Origin: CAYZTY01 sp964444665
GTDB lineage: Bacteria; Planctomycetota; Phycisphaerae; Sedimentisphaerales; CAYZTY01
Length of the DNA: 64,000 bases
Assembly (NCBI GenBank): GCA_964444665.1
Contig: CAYUIE010000011.1
Location: 1-64,000 of the forward strand
Direction of reading: 5' to 3'
Shown here: positions 33,636-42,191 of the stretch, piece by piece
Position numbering within the stretch: position 1 is the stretch's first letter
How the letters are laid out: each line of letters begins with the position of its first letter
Translations under genes and position numbers: made by a program
Notes under the pieces: model-generated
What the model saw: only the letters and a program-made list of their open reading frames with translations
Databases searched by the model: none
What the model was told of the DNA's origin: nothing

Positions 33636-35066
33636 TCATACAGCCACGGTCTGTGCACTCATTAAAGGCAGTTCAAAACCAAATGTACTGCCGGCGTCCG
33701 GTTTGCTTGTGACAAAAACGCGGCCATTGTGGACTTTCTCAACTATTTGTTTAACAAGGTTTAATCCCAGTCCGGTCCCTTCAGCAGTTTTTTTCTCTTC
33801 GCCGACACGATAAAATTTGTCAAAGACGCGCGAGATTTCATTCTGTGGAATTCCGACTCCCGTATCAGTTACGGTTACGGTTACTGTACCCTCGGCTTCT
33901 TTCACTTCGGTTCCGAGTTTAACTGAGCCGCCGACGGGTGTGTATTTTATGGCGTTGCTAATCAAATTGAAAAGTACCTGAGTAATCATATCACGGTCGG
34001 CATAGATCTGGTCGCAAACTATAGATGTTTTTTCGACCAATTCGATATTCTTTTCAGCGGCATAGCTTTTTAACATAAGGACCGCCTGATGAATCAGGAT
34101 GGTCAAGCTTACTGACTCTTTATTAACCTTTATCAATCCAGACTCAATGCGCGAGATATTAAGAAGGTTTTCAATCAGCCGGTTAAGACGTTGAGCCTGT
34201 TCTTGAATTACCGCAAGGAATTCCTTTCTTGTCTTTTCATCCTCTGCCTCGCCATCAACCAACATCTCTGCATAGGCAGTAATTGAGGCAAGCGGCGTTT
34301 TTAATTCGTGAGAGACGTGATTTACGAATTCGTTTTTCAATCGTGCCGCTTGTTTCTCCCGCGTAATATCGTGCAAAACTGCAACTACACCACAAAGGTT
34401 TTGCGCATCGTCGAATATACACGATGTGATACAGTCAAAAGTCGAAGTTCCCTCTACAGAGGCAATGTCAATTTGGCGTTTGATGTGCTGTGCCTTGCTT
34501 TCACGGCTTTGGTCAAGCAATTGCAGGAATTCAGGATTACTTATTAATTCCATAATGGATTTTCGGCTTGAATTTTTGATATCGAAGCCGAATAATTCGG
34601 CAGCAGGTGGATTTGCTGTCAGCAATTTACCAAAGCCATCGATAACAATAACCGCATCGTGAATACTGAAAATGATGGCCTGAACGTCTTTTCTCTGCCT
34701 GTCTGAAAGCTGCATTTGTATTTGCAAATCACTTAGTAGATTTTTAAGTGTCTCGATACGTTTATGGTAAGTATGAAAGAATTCAGCAATCGGTGCAGCA
34801 AGTAATCGAGGCAAGGTGCCACGAGCTGCCTTAATACGGTCAGGTTCGCCCTTCTCAAGATAGTGAGTTATTTCTTCGGCCTGAGCACACAGGCTGAGCC
34901 AATACCATGCAAGCGTCAGTAAGGCAATTAAAACGGCAAGCCCACCCAATGTAACCGGATTGCTTACGAAGATACCCGTTTGTCCGGCAAACATCGTTGT
35001 AAGCAAACCGCACGCTGCAACAACAAGGCCAATCCAACCTAAGTTTCTTGTATAACTCACATACAA
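33636..35066 (-). CDS. PAS-containing membrane sensor histidine kinase
   Basis: A 476-residue kinase. Two N-terminal membrane helices (LGWIGLVVAACGLLTTMFAG, VTLGGLAVLIALLTLAWYWL) with a very short loop, a PAS domain (about 125-235, VIDGFGKLLTANPPAAELFGFD), HisKA with phospho-His in FVNHVSHELKTPLASITAYAEM, and HATPase_c with NLISNAIKYTPVGGSV, VTDTGVGIP and GTGLGLNLVKQIVEKVH. It is WalK/PhoR-like in layout. It is followed after 40 bp by the single-domain response regulator, its probable partner, within the secretion locus. Confidence 0.92.
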   Translation of the reverse strand: MYVSYTRNLGWIGLVVAACGLLTTMFAGQTGIFVSNPVTLGGLAVLIALLTLAWYWLSLCAQAEEITHYLEKGEPDRIKAARGTLPRLLAAPIAEFFHTYHKRIETLKNLLSDLQIQMQLSDRQRKDVQAIIFSIHDAVIVIDGFGKLLTANPPAAELFGFDIKNSSRKSIMELISNPEFLQLLDQSRESKAQHIKRQIDIASVEGTSTFDCITSCIFDDAQNLCGVVAVLHDITREKQAARLKNEFVNHVSHELKTPLASITAYAEMLVDGEAEDEKTRKEFLAVIQEQAQRLNRLIENLLNISRIESGLIKVNKESVSLTILIHQAVLMLKSYAAEKNIELVEKTSIVCDQIYADRDMITQVLFNLISNAIKYTPVGGSVKLGTEVKEAEGTVTVTVTDTGVGIPQNEISRVFDKFYRVGEEKKTAEGTGLGLNLVKQIVEKVHNGRVFVTSKPDAGSTFGFELPLMSAQTVAV

Positions 35067-35095
35067 CTCCGATAATTTAATATCCTATAGAGAAC

Positions 35096-36298
35096 TTAGA
35101 AATCAAAACGATGGCCCTCTGAGCTGGTTACATTTACCAGCAACAATTCCAGCTCACTATTTGGTTTTAGCTGAAGTGACTTTTTGTAAGCCTCTTCAGC
35201 CTTTTTTATATTACCCAGCTTTTGATGACATCTACCCTTCATCAACCAGACGAATGCTGCATTTTCCTGGTCCTCGGTTATACTTTGAAAGGATTCCAAA
35301 GCTGCGAGATAGTTTTTGAGCATATATTGGGCACAGCCTTTGAGGGTCATAGCATCTGGCCAGTTAGGCTTCAGTCTCAAAGCCCGCTGGCTGCATACAA
35401 AAGCCCTTTGTGTTGCCCCTGCCCCCAGCGCAGCCTGACCGATTTGAAACCACGTATCTGCATTATCTCTATCTTCAAGGCTTAATTTGTTATAACAGTT
35501 TTGTGCCTGGTCGTATTGAGCTGCATTTATATTGCAAAGACCAAGCATACGTAGATACGTTTTTCGCTGTTCTACATCATCGCAGTTAGCTGTTAGTTTG
35601 TTAAATATTGCAGCCGCCTCTTTCCAGTTCTGGCCGAGAATGTAACAATAGGCCAGAGATTCGGCGATTTCGTTATCCTGCGGCTGTAAGTGAGCTGCTC
35701 GTGTATAAAGCTCCGTCGCTTTCTCGTTTTTTCCCTGACGCAACATTAAGTCAGCCACGGTTATGATAAGCGAGATGTTATCAGGCAAAGCAGCCATTTT
35801 TTCCTCAAGTAATATTGCTGCCTTGTCGCATTGGTCGAGGGCAATATTTACTTCGACGACCGCAAGGATGTAATCAACTATGAGAGGACTCATAGTCATT
35901 GCTTTGGAATAATAAAAGTGTGCCTGTTCATAATCTTTTTTCTGCTGTTCCAGAACGCCCAGCCAGTACCACGGTTCATGCAGTTCTTCATTTAGCTGCA
36001 ATGTAAGGCGTAACTCGTATTCGGCTCCGTCCGGCTGACCCTGTGCAATTAATAACTTTCCGAAAAGCAAATGTGCGGCCGGCATGTCCGGGTCGGCGTT
36101 TATACATTGTTCTATTTCTTTTGTCGCCTGCTGGAAATTCTGCGCATTGTAGTCCTGCATTGCCAGGTTAAACTTAACCCTCGCAGTAGTTTTTTCCCAC
36201 CTTTCCCGAGCAGCTTTCTTACTTTGTGCGTGAGAATCGCAGCCGATACAAACTGCTACCACGAATACTGCGAAAAATAAAATTATTATTCGCTTCAT
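35096..36298 (-). CDS. TPR-repeat lipoprotein
   Basis: A 400-residue protein with a type II signal peptide ending in the lipobox VCIGC, so probably anchored in a membrane facing the periplasm. About nine tetratricopeptide repeats follow (for example YNAQNFQQATKEIEQCINADP and LLFGKLLIAQGQPDGAEYELRLTL). Its place behind the secretin gene suggests a PilF/PilW-type pilotin that guides secretin assembly. The repeat number is higher than in classic PilF, so a general scaffold role is also possible. Confidence 0.82.
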   Translation of the reverse strand: MKRIIILFFAVFVVAVCIGCDSHAQSKKAARERWEKTTARVKFNLAMQDYNAQNFQQATKEIEQCINADPDMPAAHLLFGKLLIAQGQPDGAEYELRLTLQLNEELHEPWYWLGVLEQQKKDYEQAHFYYSKAMTMSPLIVDYILAVVEVNIALDQCDKAAILLEEKMAALPDNISLIITVADLMLRQGKNEKATELYTRAAHLQPQDNEIAESLAYCYILGQNWKEAAAIFNKLTANCDDVEQRKTYLRMLGLCNINAAQYDQAQNCYNKLSLEDRDNADTWFQIGQAALGAGATQRAFVCSQRALRLKPNWPDAMTLKGCAQYMLKNYLAALESFQSITEDQENAAFVWLMKGRCHQKLGNIKKAEEAYKKSLQLKPNSELELLLVNVTSSEGHRFDF

Positions 36299-36338
36299 AA
36301 TCTACGTCCTTCTATTTGTATTCCTTATCCTTAAAGCA

Positions 36339-36364
36339 CCCAGGCCTGCAAAAGTAGGCCTGGG
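36339..36364. repeat. Perfect intercistronic hairpin between secretin and TPR genes
   Basis: CCCAGGCCT and AGGCCTGGG pair over 9 bp around an 8-nt loop. Neither strand has a T tract behind it, so it is not an obvious terminator. It may protect or process the long secretion mRNA. Confidence 0.55.
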
Positions 36365-36400
36365 ATGAGTCTTGCTGGCATTAGTTCCGTAGCGACATTC

Positions 36401-38296
36401 TCAACGTCTAAACCAATTACGCGTCTCTTCCTCCTCAATCACGTCCAGCATAATCCGCTCCATCTTCTCAACATCATCGGGTGCAACTCGCTGGATAATT
36501 CTGTCCTTGAGGCGCAATGCCTCAAGATAGGTTGGACGCAGGTATAAAGCGGAGTCCACTTCGTGTATTGCGGCCGATATTTTTCCATTTGTGTAGTTTT
36601 TTGCCGCCTTCACATAGTGGTCTTCGGCAATTCTTGCCCTGCCTATTCCCTGCAGTGTTGATCTTGCGCCATGCCTTTTTCGACTTACATCAGCGATTCT
36701 GGCTTCACTTTGAGTGTCCTCAGAATTATTTATTATATGAGGCGTAAGCATAACGATGATTTCCTGGCGTTTATTGGTATCGCTCGTGCCTCTGAAGGCA
36801 GCTCCAATAAGGGGCAGGTCTCCAAGCAAGGGTATCTGACTTCGTGTTGTTGTTACTGCATCTCTAAACAAACCTCCGATTACAATTGTCTGGCCGTCCT
36901 TAACCATAATGTTAGTAGTAAGCTCGGCGGTTGTTTCGGTCGGGATGCCCTGGTCATCAAGCTCACCGGAACTGTCTTTCGGGTAAATGTCCATACGGAT
37001 GTAGCCATCATTCGCAATATACGGTCTGAAAGACAATTTCGTACCGGTATCGAGGAACTCTACTTTTTGAGTTGTAGATGTATCGGTCTGTGTTGTTTGT
37101 GACTTGTAGCCGATTTTAGTACCAATAAAGACTGTTCCTACCTGCTTGTTTAAGGCGAGGATTTTCGGATTCGCCATGATGGTGATATCGGTTACAGACT
37201 CCAGCGCAGTTATGAACGCGACGAGGTCTCCTGTCCTGACTCCGACTCTCAGACCCGAACCGCCAACAGCGGCAAAGCCGGAGACCTCCAATGGAGTTCC
37301 ATTGGTTAAGCTGTGTACCTGCTCCATTCTTGAAGTTCCTGAAGAACCCCTGTCAATCTCAGTGCTGGTAGTAAGGTCTGACGTTGACGAAGTCCCGGTC
37401 AAGCTGACGCCGCCTAAAAGGTTCAGGTCAATACCAAGCTGATTTTCCTCTGTTAATGTTGCGCTGAGAATGGTTGCTTCAACTAAAACCTGCTGCGGTC
37501 TGATGTCAACAGACTTTATTAGCTGCTCGATTTCAACGATGTTTTCAGGATAGTCATAAACAATGACGCAATCGTTCAGCGCCATACTGTCCCCTCCAGC
37601 CCCGGTGCCGACTCCGGTACCGCCGGTAGATATGCCTGCATCTGCGGCCGTGCTACCTTGTATCTGGCCGGCACTGCTGAGGATCGGGGTGATTAGCTTT
37701 ATAGCCTCAGCAGCAGTGATGTAGTAGAGGGTGAAAACCCTGTAAGTCATCCTGGTTGGGTCTTGTTTAAACTTTGCATATTCGTCAGCAGTGTACACTC
37801 TGATGAAGTTACCCTTTTGTTCATATTTGAAGTTGTGACCTAAGATTACTTCCAGTGCCTCTTCGAACGTAACATTGTAGAGAGTGGTCACCGTAAGGAC
37901 TCCGTCGACCTTTGCAGAGGGTATGATGTTCCTGTGATACTTGGCTGCAAGAAATCGAAGTGCATCTTTGATAGAAGTGTCCTTTTTGAAGATGAGCGAC
38001 TCGACGGACTTATCTGTATCGATAGAGACAGCCTGATCCTCGTCTTCAAGGTTGGTTTTAAAGTTGCTGGGGGCGCTTGCCAGTAGCTCACTATCTAACC
38101 GGTCGATTTTATCGAATGTAGCTGCCCCTGAGACATCTTCAATGGTTTCCAAAAGGATTTGTTCATCCTCGCCGGCGGGTCTGTTCCACTCGATCGGTCT
38201 GTCAACAGCGGTCACCGAGACGGTAATCGCCAGAAGCAGGACTAAAATTAATTTTGCCAGACATAATACATGTTTTACGCTTTTTTGATAACGCAT
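36401..38296 (-). CDS. gspD: Secretin (GspD/PilQ family)
   Basis: Outer-membrane channel protein of about 631 residues. A signal peptide (LILVLLLAITVSVTAVD) precedes an STN/secretin N-type domain (FLAAKYHRNIIPSAKVDGVLTVTTLYNVTFEEALEVIL), a second N domain with a Gly/Thr-rich insert (STAADAGISTGGTGVGTG), and the conserved secretin domain with VEATILSATLTEENQLGIDL, IMANPKILALNKQVGTVFIG and GQTIVIGGLFRD...IPLLGDLPLIGAAFR. A TPR-like tail lies at the end. I start at ATG 38296, with AGGAG seven bases upstream, instead of 38317. Follows the PilMNOP-like genes, the classic order for type IV pilus loci. Confidence 0.93.
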   Translation of the reverse strand: MRYQKSVKHVLCLAKLILVLLLAITVSVTAVDRPIEWNRPAGEDEQILLETIEDVSGAATFDKIDRLDSELLASAPSNFKTNLEDEDQAVSIDTDKSVESLIFKKDTSIKDALRFLAAKYHRNIIPSAKVDGVLTVTTLYNVTFEEALEVILGHNFKYEQKGNFIRVYTADEYAKFKQDPTRMTYRVFTLYYITAAEAIKLITPILSSAGQIQGSTAADAGISTGGTGVGTGAGGDSMALNDCVIVYDYPENIVEIEQLIKSVDIRPQQVLVEATILSATLTEENQLGIDLNLLGGVSLTGTSSTSDLTTSTEIDRGSSGTSRMEQVHSLTNGTPLEVSGFAAVGGSGLRVGVRTGDLVAFITALESVTDITIMANPKILALNKQVGTVFIGTKIGYKSQTTQTDTSTTQKVEFLDTGTKLSFRPYIANDGYIRMDIYPKDSSGELDDQGIPTETTAELTTNIMVKDGQTIVIGGLFRDAVTTTRSQIPLLGDLPLIGAAFRGTSDTNKRQEIIVMLTPHIINNSEDTQSEARIADVSRKRHGARSTLQGIGRARIAEDHYVKAAKNYTNGKISAAIHEVDSALYLRPTYLEALRLKDRIIQRVAPDDVEKMERIMLDVIEEEETRNWFRR

Positions 38297-38325
38297 GCTC
38301 AATCTCCTGTATTTCAATTAGACGT

Positions 38326-38940
38326 TTACTCCGGCTGTAACAGTTTTATCTCAATACCGACCCCCTGACAGGTCAGAAGGACTTCGTTTCCGTTTATGCT
38401 AACGATAGTGAATTCATATGAAGTGTCCTCATGTTTCACCTGCAGTTTTTCGCCTTTTGACAGCAAAACGTCATTGATAAAAGCGTGAGGACTTTCGCCA
38501 AGTTCTATAACAGTCAGTTTCAGTAACTTAGCAACCTGCAGAACAGTCTCTTTATCAATATGCTTTTCACCAACATTTCCCACAGTCATGCTTACATTTC
38601 CTCCGGAGGAGTATCCTTTGGGGTTGTTTGCGATGAAAGTTTCCCACTGGTCTATAGAAAAAAAGTCTCTGATAAGTATATCATGACGTCCCTTAACATT
38701 TGGCATTTCTATAAAAGCAAGGTTGGGGTAAAGCTTTGATTGACCAGCCATAGTGGTTTGTTCCTGTGTAAAATCGATCTGAGCCTCAGCGGTATTTTTG
38801 CGCCCTGTCAGAACTCTTACCCACATAAAGCCCATAATGGCTATAAGACAAAATGCAGCAATGGCCTTGTTTTTTTCTGCAGCCAGTTGACTGACAAACC
38901 TGCCCAGGCTGTCAGGATTATCTTGATTACTATACCTCAT
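38326..38940 (-). CDS. PilP/GspC-like alignment subcomplex protein
   Basis: A 204-residue single-pass protein with a short cytoplasmic end, one membrane helix (AIAAFCLIAIMGFMWVRVL), a linker, and a C-terminal beta domain whose pattern (INDVLLSKGEKL...YEFTIVSINGNEVLLTCQGVGIEIKL) resembles the HR domain of GspC and PilP, which touches the secretin N domains. I choose ATG 38940, with GAGG six bases before it, over the TTG at 38952. Assignment rests on position between the PilO-like and secretin genes and on this pattern, not on high identity. Confidence 0.65.
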   Translation of the reverse strand: MRYSNQDNPDSLGRFVSQLAAEKNKAIAAFCLIAIMGFMWVRVLTGRKNTAEAQIDFTQEQTTMAGQSKLYPNLAFIEMPNVKGRHDILIRDFFSIDQWETFIANNPKGYSSGGNVSMTVGNVGEKHIDKETVLQVAKLLKLTVIELGESPHAFINDVLLSKGEKLQVKHEDTSYEFTIVSINGNEVLLTCQGVGIEIKLLQPE

Positions 38941-38948
38941 CGTATTCC

Positions 38949-39497
38949 TCAACCCGCACGTTCACTTGCAGACGTATAATAAATGTAAATTTTAGTATGC
39001 ATTTCTACTTCACCTGTAAAATCCCCGTCATTACTGAGCTGCACTTCACGAATGCGAATAGCTCTGTCGAACTTTTCAAGTGATTTAAAAAATTCAAATA
39101 TCTGCTTTAACGTTCCGGTACACTTGATATTCACGGGGATGCAGCTAAGTCTGTTATTGGCAATTTCGGAGCCCGGCTCGATGAGATGTCCTTTAAGATT
39201 ACACGTGTTCATAACATCGGCCATCTGTTGCAGGAATGTACCTAACTGTGTGCTCGAAGGGATACGAGCTTCGTAACCAGCAACAATCGTCTCGATCTGT
39301 TCAAGGTACGATTTTAGCTGCGGCAATTGCCTTAATTCGCTGTTGTTTTTTATTCTGCTGGCAGTATATACCTGTTGAGCCTCTTCAGTTTCTGTTTCGC
39401 TTTGCCGGAGTGGCAGATACGAGACAAAAACAAACCACGATATTGCCACTACGGCAATAATGACTATTACAAGTTGCTGTTTTTGCCAAAAACGCAT
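38949..39497 (-). CDS. pilO: PilO-like inner-membrane protein
   Basis: A protein of about 182 residues, with one membrane helix right after a short basic end (QLVIVIIAVVAISWFVFVSYLPL), a periplasmic coiled coil (about 40-75), and a ferredoxin-like C-terminal domain (YEARIPSSTQLGTFLQQMADVM...IKCTGTLKQIFEFFKSLEKFDRAIRI) typical of PilO/GspM. The frame is open to an ATG at 39542 inside pilN; ATG 39497 gives the usual short cytoplasmic tail, but neither has a strong ribosome binding site. Pairs with PilN in the alignment subcomplex. Confidence 0.8.
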   Translation of the reverse strand: MRFWQKQQLVIVIIAVVAISWFVFVSYLPLRQSETETEEAQQVYTASRIKNNSELRQLPQLKSYLEQIETIVAGYEARIPSSTQLGTFLQQMADVMNTCNLKGHLIEPGSEIANNRLSCIPVNIKCTGTLKQIFEFFKSLEKFDRAIRIREVQLSNDGDFTGEVEMHTKIYIYYTSASERAG

Positions 39498-39508
39498 AGG
39501 TTCAAATC

Positions 39509-40165
39509 TTAATTTTTCTCGATATAATTCGCTATGTAGCAACTTATCTGGAATTCGGTTGCCTGATAGTTTTTCAGCTTTTTGTTCCGACAGAATATTG
39601 GTCTTACATCGCGGACGTAATGTGAATCTTCTAACGAGCGAACCAATCGGGCGACATCACCTGCACTCACAGCCAGACCTGTTACCAGGATTCTGGATTT
39701 TACGTCGCCCTCAAGAGGCAGTTTTTTATTATCAGCGGCTCCTCTGACAACAGTAACCATGGAGCCGCTCATGTTCCCAGTCTTATCGTTGGTTTCCAAG
39801 GCTTCAGTTTTAATGTCCAGCTCGCTGAGTACAATTCTTTGGTCAATCAGAAAAGCCATCTCAGCCAATACATTTGATACGCTGATTCTCGGTTTGACGA
39901 CCTCAAGTATTTGAGACTGGCCGGAGATTTGCTGAAGCCGGTTTTTGATCTTGTTGTACTCAACTAAGGGGGCAGAGTTGGCTGTTTGCATTTTTCTAAT
40001 CCAACTAAGGTGGGCCCTGGCACTGGAAACGGAGTGGCCTGTAAGGGCACTCCAGAGAACCATCACAGCGAGGATGCCAAAGATACCCATGTACTGGGTG
40101 CGATAGCTGATGTGTTGGCGCCTGCCGGTCTTATACCATTGTGGCAGAAAATCAATTTCTTTCAT
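39509..40165 (-). CDS. pilN: PilN-like inner-membrane protein
   Basis: A 218-residue protein opening with MKEIDFLPQWYK, the PilN-type conserved N-terminal peptide that docks on PilM (canonical INLLP). One membrane helix (MGIFGILAVMVLWSALTG), a coiled coil, then a ferredoxin-like domain (SRILVTGLAVSAGDVARLVRSLEDSHYVRDVRPIF). Overlaps the end of pilM by 14 bases. Forms the PilN-PilO heterodimer linking the motor to the secretin. Confidence 0.82.
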   Translation of the reverse strand: MKEIDFLPQWYKTGRRQHISYRTQYMGIFGILAVMVLWSALTGHSVSSARAHLSWIRKMQTANSAPLVEYNKIKNRLQQISGQSQILEVVKPRISVSNVLAEMAFLIDQRIVLSELDIKTEALETNDKTGNMSGSMVTVVRGAADNKKLPLEGDVKSRILVTGLAVSAGDVARLVRSLEDSHYVRDVRPIFCRNKKLKNYQATEFQISCYIANYIEKN

Positions 40166-41300
40166 AATACTCTACCCCGTGAATGTCCTCTTCCCAGCCT
40201 TTAAGGCTCAGGCCGACAGCCACTGCCCATTCGCATCCTAATTGACGCTTACCGTAGTTAAACTCTGCATTTTTCGTATGAAAACCCCTCAGTGGTTCGG
40301 CTCTGTCAATCTTGACGGACAATTGATTTCTGAGAGCATTGAGCAGGATGTTTTCGTAGGCCTCTCCGCCGGTGAAAATTGCTCGGCCCGGGCGTATTCC
40401 TCTGAATGTAACGGCATAATATTTAAAGCAGAGTGATATTTCCCTGGCGAGCTTGTCAACTACTCTTTGGATAGAATCGACAATTATCTGATGTACCTGA
40501 GGTTCTACCTGCTGGCGCCCCTCATCGGTCCTGAATTTTGCTCTAAGCATAGCAGCTTCTCTTGAACTGAGACCCAGTTGGTTTGCGATTTCATTGTTGA
40601 ATTTTTGACCACCGATGGGTATCTGCTTCACGAAGCTGATATTTCGGCCGCGACCGACAACAACAGTGGTAAATCGGTCTCCCACATCCACGCAGACATT
40701 GACAATTTCGTTATCTTCTTCACGACTGAGAAGTCTTTCAAGGCTTCTAAACAAGGCACAGGGTACGGTATCAATTGCAACAGGTGTCAAATTAACCCTT
40801 TGCAGGAGTTCTATATGTTCTCGGATAGCATCGGAGTCAGCCGCAAATAGAATCAATTCATTTTTTACTTCATCACCCTGTTGTACGCTGCCGGCAATCA
40901 TATATCTAACCTCAGTAGTGTCCGCATTGAGTCCGAACCGTCGTACAACTTCCTTTTTCAAAAGTGCATCAATTTCTTCGTTTTCGCAGACGTTTATTCG
41001 CAGCCCCCTGACAATCAACCGCTCATTAGGCAGACAGGAAACCACCTCCCGCCCGCGAAAACCGCCCTTAGACAATATTTGCTTGATGGCAGAGGTAATA
41101 GCGTCCGTACGCTTTTCGACATCGTCGGAGCTATCAAGGTCAAGGCGAACCTCGTCTGCAGCGATAAGAGCTACTCTGTCGGCCTCAATCGCAAATTGAA
41201 TCATTCTTACGGCATTGTTGCCTATATCCAGTCCTATCGGCTTAATTTTTCTCGTCAAAAGACGTAACATAACCTGTCTTACTGCCTTAATGTTCGCCAA
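40152..41300 (-). CDS. pilM: PilM-like actin-fold ATP-binding protein
   Basis: A 382-residue cytoplasmic protein of the PilM/FtsA actin-like fold. Visible nucleotide-binding motifs: PIGLDIGNNAVRMIQF (phosphate 1), VCVDVGDRFTTVVVGRGRNISFVKQIPIGG (phosphate 2) and AIFTGGEAYENILLNALRNQL (adenosine). It binds the PilN N-terminus and couples to the assembly ATPase. The start is a TTG directly after the GspH-like stop; an ATG at 41273 with AGG is the alternative. First gene of the PilMNOP-secretin run. Confidence 0.9.
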   Translation of the reverse strand: MANIKAVRQVMLRLLTRKIKPIGLDIGNNAVRMIQFAIEADRVALIAADEVRLDLDSSDDVEKRTDAITSAIKQILSKGGFRGREVVSCLPNERLIVRGLRINVCENEEIDALLKKEVVRRFGLNADTTEVRYMIAGSVQQGDEVKNELILFAADSDAIREHIELLQRVNLTPVAIDTVPCALFRSLERLLSREEDNEIVNVCVDVGDRFTTVVVGRGRNISFVKQIPIGGQKFNNEIANQLGLSSREAAMLRAKFRTDEGRQQVEPQVHQIIVDSIQRVVDKLAREISLCFKYYAVTFRGIRPGRAIFTGGEAYENILLNALRNQLSVKIDRAEPLRGFHTKNAEFNYGKRQLGCEWAVAVGLSLKGWEEDIHGVEYYERN

Positions 41301-41798
41301 TTAGTTAATGCTTATATAGCCCGTAACAGCCGCGACGTTGATTGTTGTGGTTGCACCACCGGCCTTTAAAGTTACAATACCCTGGTTCAAAGGACTGCTA
41401 CCGGCATTCCAAGGACTTCCAAGATAGTCAAATTCAACTGAGCCGGCCGAATCGAAATTAACGGTGAAAATATCAACCTTGTTCAGCTTGCTGTTACCGC
41501 TTGCAAAATCAACACTGTAATCGAAACCTTTATTGACCGGATGCGATATAACCGTTCCGCTATTATCCTGAATCTCGTAACTCTCAGCACTGTCGTCAAA
41601 GACAACGGTGTAATTCTGCTGATGGATGATAGCGAGATTTTTTGCATATTCGAGGTCGGCTGCTATAAGGTTTGCCGCTGAGCTAAGCTGGATGGATGCC
41701 GAAGAACTCATCATCGGAATTGCCATTGCCGCTGCTATCGCGATAATAACCACAACAACGAGTATTTCAATCATTGTAAAGCCAAACCGACCTCTCAT
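41301..41798 (-). CDS. Type II secretion minor pseudopilin, GspH-like
   Basis: A prepilin of about 165 residues. The type III signal peptide is RFGF|TMIEILVVVVIIAIAAAMAIPMM, with the prepilin peptidase expected to cut behind the Gly; Glu at position 5 of the mature part is present. The globular part has the GspH pattern (LSSAANLIAADLEYAKNLAIIHQQNYTVVFD). ATG 41798 and GTG 41831 both have a G-rich ribosome binding site; the shorter leader is more typical. Ends one base before pilM, so probably the first gene of this transcript. Confidence 0.85.
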   Translation of the reverse strand: MRGRFGFTMIEILVVVVIIAIAAAMAIPMMSSSASIQLSSAANLIAADLEYAKNLAIIHQQNYTVVFDDSAESYEIQDNSGTVISHPVNKGFDYSVDFASGNSKLNKVDIFTVNFDSAGSVEFDYLGSPWNAGSSPLNQGIVTLKAGGATTTINVAAVTGYISIN

Positions 41799-41831
41799 AC
41801 GGTTACCCCGAATTAAGCGCCAGAATTTCAC

Positions 41832-42191
41832 TGGTTATTCCCCTTAGAAACCTTCTTCTCCTCTCGCTATTTTTCGTCATCAATTGTCTTTGTCTTTACT
41901 GTATAGACTGCTACAAACAATGAAGATTTACAGAGCTGTTTGTTTTTCAATTTCTTTTCGGACTATGACCAATCATGACTCAATATATGCTCATAACCCA
42001 CATTAATCGGAAGCGGTTTGTGCGCTATAAGTTGTCTTTACGACCTCCTGCAACTGACACAATCAATACAAACGTCATGACAGTACAAGTCCTTATTACA
42101 GGTCGGGCAGAGAGTGAATCTTTACAATCATCCTGCTTTTTTTTACTTTTGCCCGGGAAGGCCGATAAGGCTGATTTTTTAGGGAAGTGTA
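41832..42191. other. Gene-free interval between the GspH-like and PilX-like genes
   Basis: About 360 bp with no supportable coding region on either strand. It lies upstream of the GspH-pilM transcript and probably holds its promoter, but I could not pick convincing hexamers. A weak GCC/GGC hairpin sits just beyond the PilX-like stop codon. Confidence 0.4.
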
